In this document: in pieces, positions 53,588 to 62,954 of the stretch
How the letters are laid out: every line of letters begins with the position of its first letter
How positions within the stretch are numbered: the first letter of the stretch is position 1
DNA from: Sphingobacterium sp. BN32
Lineage (GTDB): Bacteria > Bacteroidota > Bacteroidia > Sphingobacteriales > Sphingobacteriaceae
Direction of reading: 5' to 3'
Assembly: GCF_030503615.1 (NCBI RefSeq)
Contig: NZ_CP129963.1
Location: forward strand, 372,001-436,000
DNA length: 64,000 nucleotides
The notes under the pieces: generated by a model
The model's input: the letters and a program-made list of their open reading frames with translations, nothing else
What the model was told of the DNA's origin: nothing
The model's database searches: none
Translations under genes and position numbers: made by a program

Positions 53588-55363
53588 TTAAATTGCTTTC
53601 GTCTTCTCAGCTAACCAAGTTTTCTCTTCTTCGGAAAGGCTTGGGCTTAGTTGATCGAATACCCAACTATTGTACTGGTTCAACCAGTCGATATGTTTTT
53701 GATCAAGAATTGTTTTATCGACTAAGTCTGTAGCGATATAACATACGGTTAATGTTTCGAAGTCCATAAACTCACCGAAGTAATTAGATTCGACTACTTT
53801 GGAGTGTACCAGGTTTTCGATACGGATTCCGTATTGTCCTTCGCGATACAAACCAGGCTCGATGGAGGTAATCATGCCTGCTTCAATAGGAATGTCGATA
53901 GCGGCGGCATTGAATACATGCGGGCCTTCGTGAACATTCAAGAAGAAACCAACGCCATGACCTGTACCGTGTCCGTAGTTGCGAAGTTTGCTCCACAATG
54001 GATGTCTTGTAATTGCATCGATTTGGTAACCGCGCGTACCTTTCGGGAAAATGGCGGTAGAACCTTCGATGGTCCCTTTTAACACCAAAGTATAGTCTAT
54101 ACGTTCTTCGGCTGTGATGTTACCCAGCGATACCACGCGTGTTATATCTGTTGTACCGTCAAGGTACTGACCTCCAGAATCTACCAATAATAGTCCCTCT
54201 GGTTTCAAGGTTGCATTGCTTTCATCGGTTGCTTTATAGTGTGGCAAAGCGCCGTGCTCTAAATATCCGGCAATCGTATCGAATGAAATATCCACAAAGC
54301 CGTCTAATTCTGAACGGAATTGTTGCAAGCGCTCGGCAATGGAAATTTCGCTTAAATTTCCTGAAGCGACATTCTCTTCTAACCATTTAAAGAACTTCGT
54401 TAGGGCAACACCATCTTTGCGCATTGCATTGCGCGTGTGCTCCAATTCTGTTTCGTTCTTTACAGCCTTCAATAAGGTTGAAGGGTTCATATCCTCGATA
54501 ATTTTTACGCTATCCGGAACGGCATCATAGATCGCGAAACAGGTGCGCTTTGGATCCAATAATATATTCTCGCTCTTTACATGACGGATTGCTTCGAAAG
54601 CCTTTTCATAATCTTCCACTGTAACACCGGATGCATTCAAGCTGGCTGCATCGACCTCTGATAACTTACCTGATTGGATATACAATGTATTTCTATTTCC
54701 GTCGATCAAAAGGAAGCCCAATACAACAGGATTGCACTTTACGTCGTTCCCCCGGATGTTCAATATCCAAGCTAAGTCGTCTAGGGATGATACGAAATGT
54801 GTGGTCGTACGCTTTGCTTTTAGCTTTTCGCGGATTGCCGTTAATTTATCTTTTGTGCTTTGACCGGTTGTAGCGAAGTCGAGCAGGTATGCCTTGGCCG
54901 TAGGCAATTCCGGACGTCCTTCCCAGACATCTGCAAGGATATCGATATGACCATCCACTTGAATACCTAAAGGAAGCAATTCCTCTTGCACAGCTTGTGC
55001 TACAGCAACTGCTGCAAGGTTACCGTCGAAAGCGACTACTTGTCCTTTTTGCAACTTATTCGCTAGCCAGCCTACATATTCAGGTTTTCCTTGCGCTTGT
55101 AATTTAACCAATTCGAAACCTGTACCCGCTAGTTGTTCGTTTGCCTGTACAAAATAACGAGAGTCTGTCCATAGACCTGCAAAGTCTTGTGTAATCACAA
55201 GTGTGCCTGCCGAACCGGTAAAGCCGGAAGTCCATGCTATACATTTGTAACGATCTGGAAGATATTCGCTGATATGCGGGTCAGAGGAAGGAATAATATA
55301 GGCATCTACACCCTTTTCTTTCATCACTTGGCGGATGGAAGCTAATTTTTCGATGTATTTCAT
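53588..55363 (-). CDS. Aminopeptidase P family metallopeptidase (Xaa-Pro aminopeptidase)
   Basis: Removes an N-terminal residue before proline. 591 residues: two creatinase-like N-terminal domains (about 1-300) and the pita-bread peptidase domain (about 310-530) with metal ligands in VDSGGQYLDGTTDITR, GHGTGHGVGFFLNVHEGPH, SIEPGLY and RIENL, then a C-terminal extension. The long form resembles eukaryotic cytosolic aminopeptidase P1. No signal peptide. Single gene; the promoter was not clear. Confidence 0.94.
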   Translation of the reverse strand: MKYIEKLASIRQVMKEKGVDAYIIPSSDPHISEYLPDRYKCIAWTSGFTGSAGTLVITQDFAGLWTDSRYFVQANEQLAGTGFELVKLQAQGKPEYVGWLANKLQKGQVVAFDGNLAAVAVAQAVQEELLPLGIQVDGHIDILADVWEGRPELPTAKAYLLDFATTGQSTKDKLTAIREKLKAKRTTTHFVSSLDDLAWILNIRGNDVKCNPVVLGFLLIDGNRNTLYIQSGKLSEVDAASLNASGVTVEDYEKAFEAIRHVKSENILLDPKRTCFAIYDAVPDSVKIIEDMNPSTLLKAVKNETELEHTRNAMRKDGVALTKFFKWLEENVASGNLSEISIAERLQQFRSELDGFVDISFDTIAGYLEHGALPHYKATDESNATLKPEGLLLVDSGGQYLDGTTDITRVVSLGNITAEERIDYTLVLKGTIEGSTAIFPKGTRGYQIDAITRHPLWSKLRNYGHGTGHGVGFFLNVHEGPHVFNAAAIDIPIEAGMITSIEPGLYREGQYGIRIENLVHSKVVESNYFGEFMDFETLTVCYIATDLVDKTILDQKHIDWLNQYNSWVFDQLSPSLSEEEKTWLAEKTKAI

Positions 55364-55491
55364 TATGTTATTTTTAATAATCTGTGCAAGTTATAAAAAC
55401 TATAGTAATTAAAAGTTTTACTTCATCATAGAATTGAAATTTTACAAGAATTATGTACTACTTGTGGACTATAATGCGATATTTGCTTCCT

Positions 55492-56922
55492 ATGAGAAGA
55501 TTTTTTTCTTGTCTTTGTTTATCAGCACTTTTAGTAGTTGGAGGAATTGAAACTACTTTTGCGCAAGAGGCGAAGACAAAAATTCAAAATGCTTATCAGC
55601 AATTTAAAAATGGGCCCTCTTTGACCAATGGGGTTGCGGCACTAACGGTAATCAATTCCAAAACCGGACAAATTGTATTTGAGGAGAATAGCAAAATTGG
55701 TCTTCCCACCGCTTCTACCTTGAAGGTGATGACGTCCATAACGGCTTTAGACCTGCTAGGGCCCGACTATACTTTCCCGACGCACCTATATTATACCGGA
55801 GCCGTTGATTCCATCGGTACCCTGAATGGCAATCTGATCATTGAAGGCTTAGGCGACCCAACCTTGGGTAGCGAGCGCTATCCGACGCATAATGCTGAAA
55901 CTGTTTTAAATAAATGGAAAGCGGCGATTAAGGCGCTCGGCATTAAACAAATCAATGGTCTTGTGATTGCAGATGATAAGTTTTACAAGGGCAATCAAGT
56001 TCCGGGGACCTGGATGTGGACGGATATGGGCAACTACTACGGTGCGGGCGTATCGGCTTTGAACTGGAAAGAAAATGCTTATGATGTTGATTTCTCTGTG
56101 AGTCGCCCAGGTGCTGCCGCAAGTATAAAATCGCATAATATTCCGCCATTCTATCAGGTTATCAACGAAGTAACTACGGGATCAAATGGCTCTGGAGATA
56201 ATGTTTATGGTTATTCGGCACCTTATTCCAAGGTTATCTATCTACGTGGAACATATGGCGCTGATCTGAAAAAGACAATCGAGCTTTCTACTCCAGACCC
56301 TGCGTTAAGCTTAGTTTATGATTTATCGAAGGCATTAACAGCTGATTCTATTGTCGTAGCAGACAGTATGATTACGACAGCAACCTTGTTGAAAAACGCG
56401 GGAATTAGCAATTGGGACGCCAATAAACAGAAGATATTAACCATTCAATCGCCTAAGCTCATCGAGATTGTACATTGGTTCAACCAAAAAAGCATTAATT
56501 TATATGGCGAGGCGATATTGAAAGCGATCGGCGGAATCTCAGCAAATAAATATGAGACCGAGGATGCGGCGACATTAGTAGCTAAATATTGGGAGAATAA
56601 GTTGAAATTGCCTGTTGGTGAGATCAAAACCTACGATGGTTCGGGATTATCTCCTCAAAATCGGGTAACGAGCAACGCTCTAGCACGCGTCATGCAATAT
56701 GCACAGGGCAGACCTTGGTTTGCAGATTTCAAGAAAGGTCTTCCAACGATCAATGGCATGACTATGAAAAGCGGTACCATCGGGGGGACTTTGGGCTATA
56801 CCGGCTACCAAACAGCGGCCGATGGCACGAGCTATACCTTCTCCCTATTAATAAACAACTACCACGGAGGAGCCGGACGCATGCGTCAGCAGATGTTTAA
56901 ATTATTGGATGTATTAAAATAG
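55492..56922 (+). CDS. dacB: D-alanyl-D-alanine carboxypeptidase/endopeptidase (PBP4, DacB type)
   Basis: Periplasmic low-molecular-weight penicillin-binding protein that trims peptidoglycan cross-links. 476 residues from ATG 55492 (upstream ATGs at 55453 and 55474 add an extra hydrophobic stretch). Signal peptide ends near TTFAQ. S13 motifs: Ser75-x-x-Lys78 in TASTLKVM, GVSALNW for SxN, and MKSGTIGG for K(S/T)G. Length and order fit PBP4. Confidence 0.92.
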   Translation: MRRFFSCLCLSALLVVGGIETTFAQEAKTKIQNAYQQFKNGPSLTNGVAALTVINSKTGQIVFEENSKIGLPTASTLKVMTSITALDLLGPDYTFPTHLYYTGAVDSIGTLNGNLIIEGLGDPTLGSERYPTHNAETVLNKWKAAIKALGIKQINGLVIADDKFYKGNQVPGTWMWTDMGNYYGAGVSALNWKENAYDVDFSVSRPGAAASIKSHNIPPFYQVINEVTTGSNGSGDNVYGYSAPYSKVIYLRGTYGADLKKTIELSTPDPALSLVYDLSKALTADSIVVADSMITTATLLKNAGISNWDANKQKILTIQSPKLIEIVHWFNQKSINLYGEAILKAIGGISANKYETEDAATLVAKYWENKLKLPVGEIKTYDGSGLSPQNRVTSNALARVMQYAQGRPWFADFKKGLPTINGMTMKSGTIGGTLGYTGYQTAADGTSYTFSLLINNYHGGAGRMRQQMFKLLDVLK

Positions 56923-56961
56923 AGAACAACAACCTACTAGAATAGTAAATTTAGAAACGTT

Positions 56962-59241
56962 ATGAACAATAACAACAGAAAAAAGGACGCTCTGCAATAC
57001 CATGCGATGGGACGTCCCGGAAAGATTGCAGTCGTTCCGACAAAACCACACAGTTCACAGAGAGATTTATCATTGGCATATTCACCAGGTGTTGCTGAGC
57101 CTTGTTTAGCAATTGCAGAAAACAGTGAAGATGCATACAAATACACAGCGAAAGGTAACCTTGTTGCTGTAATCAGTAACGGTACTGCCGTTTTAGGATT
57201 AGGTGATATCGGCGCGCAAGCGGGTAAACCGGTGATGGAAGGTAAAGGTCTATTATTTAAGATCTTTGCTGATATCGACGTGTTTGACATTGAATTGGAC
57301 ACGAAGAATGTTGATGAATTTGTAAATATTGTAAAAGCATTGGAGCCAACATTTGGCGGTATCAACCTGGAAGATATTAAAGCTCCGGAGTGTTTTGAAA
57401 TTGAGCGTCGCCTGAAGGCGGAGATGAACATTCCTGTGATGCATGATGACCAACACGGTACAGCGATCATCTCGGGCGCAGCATTGATTAATGCTTGTGA
57501 ATTGCAAGGTAAGAATATTTCGGAGGTAAAGATCGTGGTAAACGGTGCTGGAGCAGCTGCTATTTCATGTACAGCGATGTATGTAGCGGTTGGGGCTAGC
57601 AAAGAAAATATTGTCATGTTGGATAGCAAAGGTGTTATCCGTACTGACAGAGAGGGCTTAGATGCTACAAAAGCAGAATGGGCAACGGACCGTGATATCC
57701 ATACCTTAGAAGATGCGGTAAAAAACAGCGATGTATTTATCGGCTTATCAAAGGCAGATGTGTTGACTGCTGAGATGTTGAAATCGATGGCTCCGAAACC
57801 AATCGTATTGGCGATGGCCAATCCTAATCCGGAGATTGCTTATGAGCTAGCAGTAGAGACTCGCGATGATTTAATTATGGGTACAGGTCGTTCTGACTTC
57901 CCGAACCAAGTAAACAATGTATTGGGATTCCCTTACATCTTCCGCGGCGCCTTAGACGTACGTGCTACAGCAATCAACGAAGCGATGAAGATTGCGGCAG
58001 TAAAAGCGATTGCTGAATTAGCGAAGCAACCGGTTCCTGAAGAAGTTAACATTGCATACAATGTAAATAACATTCGCTTCGGAGCAGACTACGTTATCCC
58101 TAAGCCTACTGACCCTCGTTTGATTACAGAAGTTTCTATCGCTGTAGCAAAAGCAGCTATTGAATCTGGTGTTGCCCGCAAAGTTATTGAAGATTGGGAG
58201 GCATACCGCGAGGAGCTTCACAAACGTTTAGGAAAAGAAGACCGTTTGATCAGAAACTTGACAGCGAAAGCGAAAAACAACCCAAAAAGAGTTGTATTTG
58301 CGGAAGCAGATAATTACAAATCCTTACGTGCGGCTCAGATTGTGAAAGAAGAAGGAATCGCATTCCCTATTCTGTTGGGTAATGAGCAAAAAATTAAAGG
58401 TTTGATTGAGGAATATGCGTTCGAATTAGATGGTGTGGAGATTATCGACCCGCTAGCAGAAACTAAATCAGAGCGATTTGAGAAATATGCCGACCATCTT
58501 TACAGCAAGAGACAACGTCGCGGTATCAATAAATTGGATTCTCGTAAGTTGATGACCAACAGAAACTACTTTGCAGCGAGTATGGTAGAATTTGGCGATG
58601 CCGATACTTTAATCTCAGGATTAACGAGAAACTACGCTTCGACGATTCGTCCGGCATTGCAGGTTATTGGTGCTAAACCAGGATCTCGCGTGGCAGGTAT
58701 GTATATTATGATGACCTCAAGAGGGCCATTATTCTTCGGTGATACGACGGTGAATGAGAACCCGAATGCGCAGGAGCTTGCGGAGATCAGCGTATTATTA
58801 GATGCTGCAGTAAAACGTTTCAACGTGAAACCTCGTCTAGCGATGCTATCGTATTCGAACTTTGGTTCGAATGATGGCGCTATCTCTGATAAAGTTCGTG
58901 ATGCGGTAAAAATCTTACACAAAGAACATCCGGAGATTGTTGCAGATGGCGAAGTTCAAGCAAACTTTGCATTGAACAGTGAAATGCTTGCGGATAACTT
59001 CCCATTCTCGACATTGAACGGTGCGCCTGCAAATACGTTGGTATTCCCGAACTTAGAATCAGGAAACATTGCTTACAAACTATTGCAGTCTGTTGGAAAT
59101 GCGGAGGCTGTGGGTCCTATCCTGTTGGGTATGAACAAACCAGTACACGTATTGCAATTAGACAGCTCGGTTCGTGAGATTGTTAATATGGTTACTATTG
59201 CTGTTGTGGATGCTATTGAGCATCAGGCAATGAACAAATAA
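56962..59241 (+). CDS. maeB: NADP-type malic enzyme with phosphotransacetylase-like domain
   Basis: Oxidative decarboxylation of malate to pyruvate. 759 residues: malic N-domain (LSLAYSPGVAEPCLAI, VISNGTAVLGLGDIGA), NAD(P)-binding domain (VVNGAGAAAISC, ANPNPEI), then a PTA-like domain from about 435 (PKRVVFAEADNYKSLRAAQIV; NFALNSEMLADNFPFSTLNGAP), which is regulatory and probably inactive. This fused MaeB form is common. Start MNNNNRKKDALQYH. Followed by ruvA after 9 bases. Confidence 0.94.
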   Translation: MNNNNRKKDALQYHAMGRPGKIAVVPTKPHSSQRDLSLAYSPGVAEPCLAIAENSEDAYKYTAKGNLVAVISNGTAVLGLGDIGAQAGKPVMEGKGLLFKIFADIDVFDIELDTKNVDEFVNIVKALEPTFGGINLEDIKAPECFEIERRLKAEMNIPVMHDDQHGTAIISGAALINACELQGKNISEVKIVVNGAGAAAISCTAMYVAVGASKENIVMLDSKGVIRTDREGLDATKAEWATDRDIHTLEDAVKNSDVFIGLSKADVLTAEMLKSMAPKPIVLAMANPNPEIAYELAVETRDDLIMGTGRSDFPNQVNNVLGFPYIFRGALDVRATAINEAMKIAAVKAIAELAKQPVPEEVNIAYNVNNIRFGADYVIPKPTDPRLITEVSIAVAKAAIESGVARKVIEDWEAYREELHKRLGKEDRLIRNLTAKAKNNPKRVVFAEADNYKSLRAAQIVKEEGIAFPILLGNEQKIKGLIEEYAFELDGVEIIDPLAETKSERFEKYADHLYSKRQRRGINKLDSRKLMTNRNYFAASMVEFGDADTLISGLTRNYASTIRPALQVIGAKPGSRVAGMYIMMTSRGPLFFGDTTVNENPNAQELAEISVLLDAAVKRFNVKPRLAMLSYSNFGSNDGAISDKVRDAVKILHKEHPEIVADGEVQANFALNSEMLADNFPFSTLNGAPANTLVFPNLESGNIAYKLLQSVGNAEAVGPILLGMNKPVHVLQLDSSVREIVNMVTIAVVDAIEHQAMNK

Positions 59242-59250
59242 ACTTTCGAG

Positions 59251-59835
59251 ATGTACGAATATTTTAAAGGAAAACTAGTATTCAAAGCGCCTACCCATGT
59301 TGTTATCGAGGTAGGCGGAATTGGGTACTACGTGCATATTTCATTGACCACTTTTAGCCAGATTAAGGATCAGGAAGATTGCAAGCTCTTTATCTCTTTC
59401 CAGGTTCGTGAGGACTCACAAACGCTTTTCGGATTTGCGACAGAGGCGGAGCGCCATCTCTTCCATCATTTGATATCGGTATCTGGTATCGGCCCGAATA
59501 CCGGACGCATGATGTTATCTTCAATTACCCCTGAGGAAATTCAGCAAGCGATTGTTGCCGGGCAGGTTAATGTTATTCAAAAGATTAAAGGCATCGGTCC
59601 GAAGACCGCTCAGCGCGTTATTCTTGAGCTCCAAGATAAGCTTAAGAAACAAGGCCCTGATGCATTAATCCCATTGGTTGTGAGCAAACCTTCTTCAGTA
59701 GAAGAAGCATTGACAGCCTTAGTTATGTTAGGTTTTCCTAAGCAACAGGCAGAGAAGGCACTTCAGGTCATTACGACAACAGACCCTGATCTTACTGTTG
59801 AACAACTTATTAAAGCAGCTTTAAAAAGGCTGTAA
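59251..59835 (+). CDS. ruvA: Holliday junction branch-migration protein RuvA
   Basis: Tetrameric junction-binding subunit of RuvAB. 194 residues: N-terminal OB domain (MYEYFKGKLVFKAPTHVVIE, GIGYYVHIS), two helix-hairpin-helix motifs (LISVSGIGPNTG, IQKIKGIGPKTAQRVILEL) and a C-terminal domain III (VEEALTALVMLGF) that contacts RuvB. ruvB is not adjacent. Nine bases after maeB. Confidence 0.95.
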   Translation: MYEYFKGKLVFKAPTHVVIEVGGIGYYVHISLTTFSQIKDQEDCKLFISFQVREDSQTLFGFATEAERHLFHHLISVSGIGPNTGRMMLSSITPEEIQQAIVAGQVNVIQKIKGIGPKTAQRVILELQDKLKKQGPDALIPLVVSKPSSVEEALTALVMLGFPKQQAEKALQVITTTDPDLTVEQLIKAALKRL

Positions 59836-59838
59836 TAC

Positions 59839-59865
59839 AAAGGAGGAAGTTTCTATTCCTCCTTT
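59839..59865 (+). terminator. Terminator after ruvA
   Basis: Stem AAAGGAGGAA / TTCCTCCTTT with a 7-base loop; T-rich tail interrupted by AA. Confidence 0.7.
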
Positions 59866-59907
59866 AATTCTATTTTCTTTTCAGCACTTCAAAAATACGT
59901 TCAGAAC

Positions 59908-60390
59908 ATGGCAGAAGATTTATCGATCGCACAGGGTAGCAAGGAGGATCAATATCTTTCCTTAATTCCACAGATAAAGGGCCTCATCAGTGGGGAAACG
60001 AATCAGGTTGCTAATATGGCCAATATTGCGGCCGCTTTAAAAGAGCAGTTTAACTTCTTTTGGGTTGGCTTTTACCTGGTGGAAGGCGAGCAGCTTGTTT
60101 TAGGTCCCTTTCAGGGTCCGGTGGCTTGTACACGTATTGCTTACAACAAAGGAGTCTGTGGTACAGCATGGGCAAAGCGAGAAACCCTGGTTGTGCCGAA
60201 TGTGGAAGAGTTTCCGGGCCACATTGCATGCAGTTCTTTGTCGAAATCAGAAATTGTTGTTCCTATCCTCCGAGATGGAAATTGCATTGGCGTATTGGAT
60301 GTAGATAGTGCCGAATTAAACACATTTGATGAAACGGATGTAAAATATCTTCCACAAATAATAAAATATTTCGTAGAGAACATTATTTAA
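59908..60390 (+). CDS. msrC: Free methionine-(R)-sulfoxide reductase (GAF type)
   Basis: Reduces free methionine-R-sulfoxide. A single GAF domain in 160 residues. Cysteines at 74 (VACTRIA), 84 (GVCGTAW) and 108 (IACSS) keep the exact spacing (10 and 24) of the E. coli enzyme's three cysteines, where the last is catalytic. The VLDVDSAELNTF end is also typical. Its own ATG lies 72 bases after ruvA. Confidence 0.92.
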   Translation: MAEDLSIAQGSKEDQYLSLIPQIKGLISGETNQVANMANIAAALKEQFNFFWVGFYLVEGEQLVLGPFQGPVACTRIAYNKGVCGTAWAKRETLVVPNVEEFPGHIACSSLSKSEIVVPILRDGNCIGVLDVDSAELNTFDETDVKYLPQIIKYFVENII

Positions 60391-60391
60391 G

Positions 60392-60399
60392 TATATTTG
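60392..60399 (+). promoter_or_regulatory. Candidate -7 element for the 60439 gene
   Basis: TATATTTG just after the msrC stop, leader about 34 bases; no TTG at the -33 distance. Confidence 0.4.
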
Positions 60400-60438
60400 T
60401 TCAACAAACGTACAGACCAACACTAACTAAGTATTAAC

Positions 60439-61275
60439 ATGCATGGAGTTCGGAACCTAGCTCTATTTAACCTGATTATTGTCAGTTTGAATTTCATCTG
60501 GATTTTGATCATAGATGCGAATTCCTTTTTTGGGGTTTCACTCTTTCGTGCGTTCAATTTATTCCCGACTCATCTTACGCCTGCAGACTTTACTTTTAAA
60601 GCTTGGTTAATCATTGCCATGACGATGATCATAGTGACCGCATTGATGTATCGCGAAACGGGCAACGAACATTTAAATATGCGTACAGTTCGCAAAGTAA
60701 TGCGCATAGATTATATGTTGATCCTCAACCAGGTATTCTGTGGCATGAGTATGGTGTTGAAGTTGAATCAATACATGATTCTCTCTGTACTGTTTACCAT
60801 TGCTTGTATCATTAGCTTATTGATTATCAACAATCGAATGGAGATCGAGAAATTGACTGCTAACTCCTTTACCAAATATTTTATTCGATTGGCTTTCGGT
60901 ATGTACACCGGCTGGTTACTGTTCGTATTTACATTTAATATTGTCTCGACCTTCGTGAAAGCCGGTGTGATTCAGTCCGAAACGCAACAGTATGTGGTCG
61001 ATGTCACTATATTAACTATAACCTTCGGTATGGCGATGTATTACTCTTTTAAGAAGATGCTTCCAACCGTTTCTGTTGCTTTTACATGGGGGATTTTCGG
61101 TGTGATATACCAGAATTTAAATCAACCTGCCTATGATGAGCATAATATTCTTATTATTCTGTACATCTTGTTTGGCTTGGGGACATTAATTTCCATGTAC
61201 AACTTTTACCGTTGTAATGTCAAAAGGGCATCGAATAACCTGGCAGCACAAGCTAGCTCAACTTCCATACCTTAA
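60439..61275 (+). CDS. Eight-helix membrane protein, TspO/MBR-like appearance
   Basis: 278 residues with about eight membrane helices. The segment FRAFNLFPTHLTPADFTFKAW recalls the P-x-x-LTPAGxTFxIW motif of distant TspO/MBR relatives, but this is a weak link. Soluble ends are short. Its 3' end overlaps the convergent WD40 gene by 23 bases. No cofactor motif seen. Confidence 0.65.
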   Translation: MHGVRNLALFNLIIVSLNFIWILIIDANSFFGVSLFRAFNLFPTHLTPADFTFKAWLIIAMTMIIVTALMYRETGNEHLNMRTVRKVMRIDYMLILNQVFCGMSMVLKLNQYMILSVLFTIACIISLLIINNRMEIEKLTANSFTKYFIRLAFGMYTGWLLFVFTFNIVSTFVKAGVIQSETQQYVVDVTILTITFGMAMYYSFKKMLPTVSVAFTWGIFGVIYQNLNQPAYDEHNILIILYILFGLGTLISMYNFYRCNVKRASNNLAAQASSTSIP

Positions 61276-62158
61276 CCAACTTATCGTCGGAGACGGTGAA
61301 AATCCTATCCTTATTCCAGATCATTGCGTTGATAGACAAATGGTGTGAATCATAGAAACGATCTCTTGACACATTTTTTAAGAGTGTGAGGTCTTTTTCT
61401 TTCCAGATTTTCCAGGTCTTATCACGACTTGCTGTAGCAAAAATATCATCATGTCCGCCGTTATCAATACTATAGACAGTAAACATATGCGGGGTAATCT
61501 GCTGTATGGTATCTAAGTTATTGGATTCCAGCTTGAAGAGTTGGGCATCGCGACCGCCGGAGATGATATGGTTATTCATATAAATTAAGCTGGTGACCGG
61601 CATGCTATGAATCTGCTTTTTAATGCGCTCTTGATAGTCATCGGCTTGGTAAACATGGATTACACCGTTTTTATCACCGAATGCGAGTTGCTGCTGATCG
61701 TTGGATACCGCAATCGTGCGAACCGTAGTTTCTGCGATTTTAAACCTGTATAAGAGTTGGTAAGTGCGCAGGTCCCAAACATAAGCGTATCCTTCCTCAC
61801 CAATCGCGATCATCTCTTGCTTATCCATTAGAATCTGGATTGAGAAGACTGCGCCATGCTCCGTCTTCCAATTGGCCACTAAGGTCTGATCAGTGCTGTC
61901 CAATAGCAATACCTGTCCTGAACGCATGCCGATAGCTAATAGATTCGTATTGGGAATCGCTTTCAGTACATACACTGATGAACCGACTTTACATAGAAGC
62001 TTTTGGAATGCCATCTTTTCCAAATCCCAAATAACGACACCCTTGTCATTTCCAGCCGTGTAGAGTAGCTGGGAATTATTCGGCTGCGCAAGTGTGAAAA
62101 TCGGATTTTGATGACCTGCTAAAGTGGCTTCTAAGGTGATTTCGATATTGTTCTGCAT
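61253..62158 (-). CDS. WD40-repeat beta-propeller protein
   Basis: 301 residues from ATG 62158 made of about seven WD40 blades (LAGHQNPIFTLAQ, GVVIWDLEK, AYVWDLRTY, ASRDKTWKIW, VSDDKLVKVWKLS). No signal peptide, so cytosolic; likely a protein-binding scaffold. Cytosolic stand-alone WD40 proteins are uncommon in bacteria generally but occur in Bacteroidota. The ATG is 6 bases from a TATCTTTG element. The 3' end overlaps the convergent membrane-protein gene. Confidence 0.88.
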   Translation of the reverse strand: MQNNIEITLEATLAGHQNPIFTLAQPNNSQLLYTAGNDKGVVIWDLEKMAFQKLLCKVGSSVYVLKAIPNTNLLAIGMRSGQVLLLDSTDQTLVANWKTEHGAVFSIQILMDKQEMIAIGEEGYAYVWDLRTYQLLYRFKIAETTVRTIAVSNDQQQLAFGDKNGVIHVYQADDYQERIKKQIHSMPVTSLIYMNNHIISGGRDAQLFKLESNNLDTIQQITPHMFTVYSIDNGGHDDIFATASRDKTWKIWKEKDLTLLKNVSRDRFYDSHHLSINAMIWNKDRIFTVSDDKLVKVWKLS

Positions 62159-62164
62159 GGTACA

Positions 62165-62172
62165 CAAAGATA
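62165..62172 (-). promoter_or_regulatory. -7 element of the WD40 gene, probable leaderless start
   Basis: Minus-strand TATCTTTG then TGTACC and ATG. No TTG at the -33 distance was found. Confidence 0.5.
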
Positions 62173-62188
62173 CATGGAATATGCTTAA

Positions 62189-62497
62189 TAGTAGTTAGTA
62201 TTTAGATATTAGACATTAGACAGTAGATTTTAGACATGATCCTGCTGATCCTTGTATCCTTCCTTTCCTGGTTCAAAGACAATACGCCTATTTAGGTCTA
62301 ACTAATAACTACTCGTCTGAACCAGGAAAGGAAGGATTTTAGGATGATCATGATCCAGTATTGCGTCAGATTTCGGTATGCACAACATCATACATGATCC
62401 TGCCAATCCTCAAATCCTTTCTTTCCTGGTTCAAGACAGCAAAAAAAAGGAGACTAATCGGCTCCAATACTCTAATATCTATTGTCTAAAATCTAAA
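62189..62497. repeat. Composite dispersed repeat, copy B (inverted relative to A)
   Basis: Left end: TAG at 62189, 62196, 62203, 62210, 62217, 62224 and 62231, seven in a row exactly 7 bases apart. Right end: CTA at 62472, 62479, 62486 and 62493, also 7 apart. Inside are three GGTTCA/TGAACC-containing modules, two of them forming a perfect 20-bp inverted repeat (62256-62275 and 62318-62337), and a degenerate terminator-like hairpin (62449-62465) with A8 on the + strand. Confidence 0.78.
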
Positions 62498-62505
62498 CAA
62501 ATAAA

Positions 62506-62534
62506 AACCGTCTTTGATTATCTCAAAGACGGTT
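62506..62534 (-). terminator. Terminator of rpsO
   Basis: 12-bp perfect stem AACCGTCTTTGA / TCAAAGACGGTT with a 5-base loop; T-run on the minus strand. Confidence 0.9.
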
Positions 62535-62557
62535 CTAAAAAACTTTGTACTAAAAGC

Positions 62558-62836
62558 TTACTTGATGATATCACGTAAACCTAATGCTTTAATGATAGCA
62601 CGGTATCTTTCGATATCTTTTTTGTACAGATAAGCTAATAATGAACGACGCTTACCTACTAATTTTTGTAGAGAACGTTGTGTGTTAAAATCTTTTCTGT
62701 TGTTTTTTAAGTGCCCAGTTAAGTGAGCAATTCTCTTAGTGAATAAAGCTACTTGTCCTTCTGCAGAACCAGTGTTTGCTGCTGCACCTGCAAATTCTGC
62801 GAAGATATCAGCTTTGTACTCTTTACTTAAATACAT
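62558..62836 (-). CDS. rpsO: 30S ribosomal protein S15
   Basis: Binds 16S rRNA in the platform of the small subunit. 92 residues; the core SAEGQVALFTKRIAHLTGHL, NNRKDFNTQRSLQKLVGKRRSLLAYL matches S15 closely. Preceded by a TATCTTTG element with a 39-base leader; no S15 autoregulatory pseudoknot could be assigned by eye. pnp, the usual neighbour, is not adjacent. Confidence 0.96.
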   Translation of the reverse strand: MYLSKEYKADIFAEFAGAAANTGSAEGQVALFTKRIAHLTGHLKNNRKDFNTQRSLQKLVGKRRSLLAYLYKKDIERYRAIIKALGLRDIIK

Positions 62837-62880
62837 TTCTTGAATAATATTGAAGCGTTAAAAAATTTATTAATTGGTCG

Positions 62881-62888
62881 CAAAGATA
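62881..62888 (-). promoter_or_regulatory. -7 element of rpsO
   Basis: Minus-strand TATCTTTG followed by CGACC; leader about 39 bases. Confidence 0.5.
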
Positions 62889-62954
62889 GTGTCTCCAATT
62901 GGATTGTTAAAATTTATTTTCGAGAATTTATTCAAAAACAGGGTTTTAGGCCTA

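Noticed and set aside
56937..57821. 294-residue minus-strand ORF inside maeB
   Set aside because: Antisense shadow of a conserved enzyme; low-complexity Ser/Thr/Ala composition and no start context.
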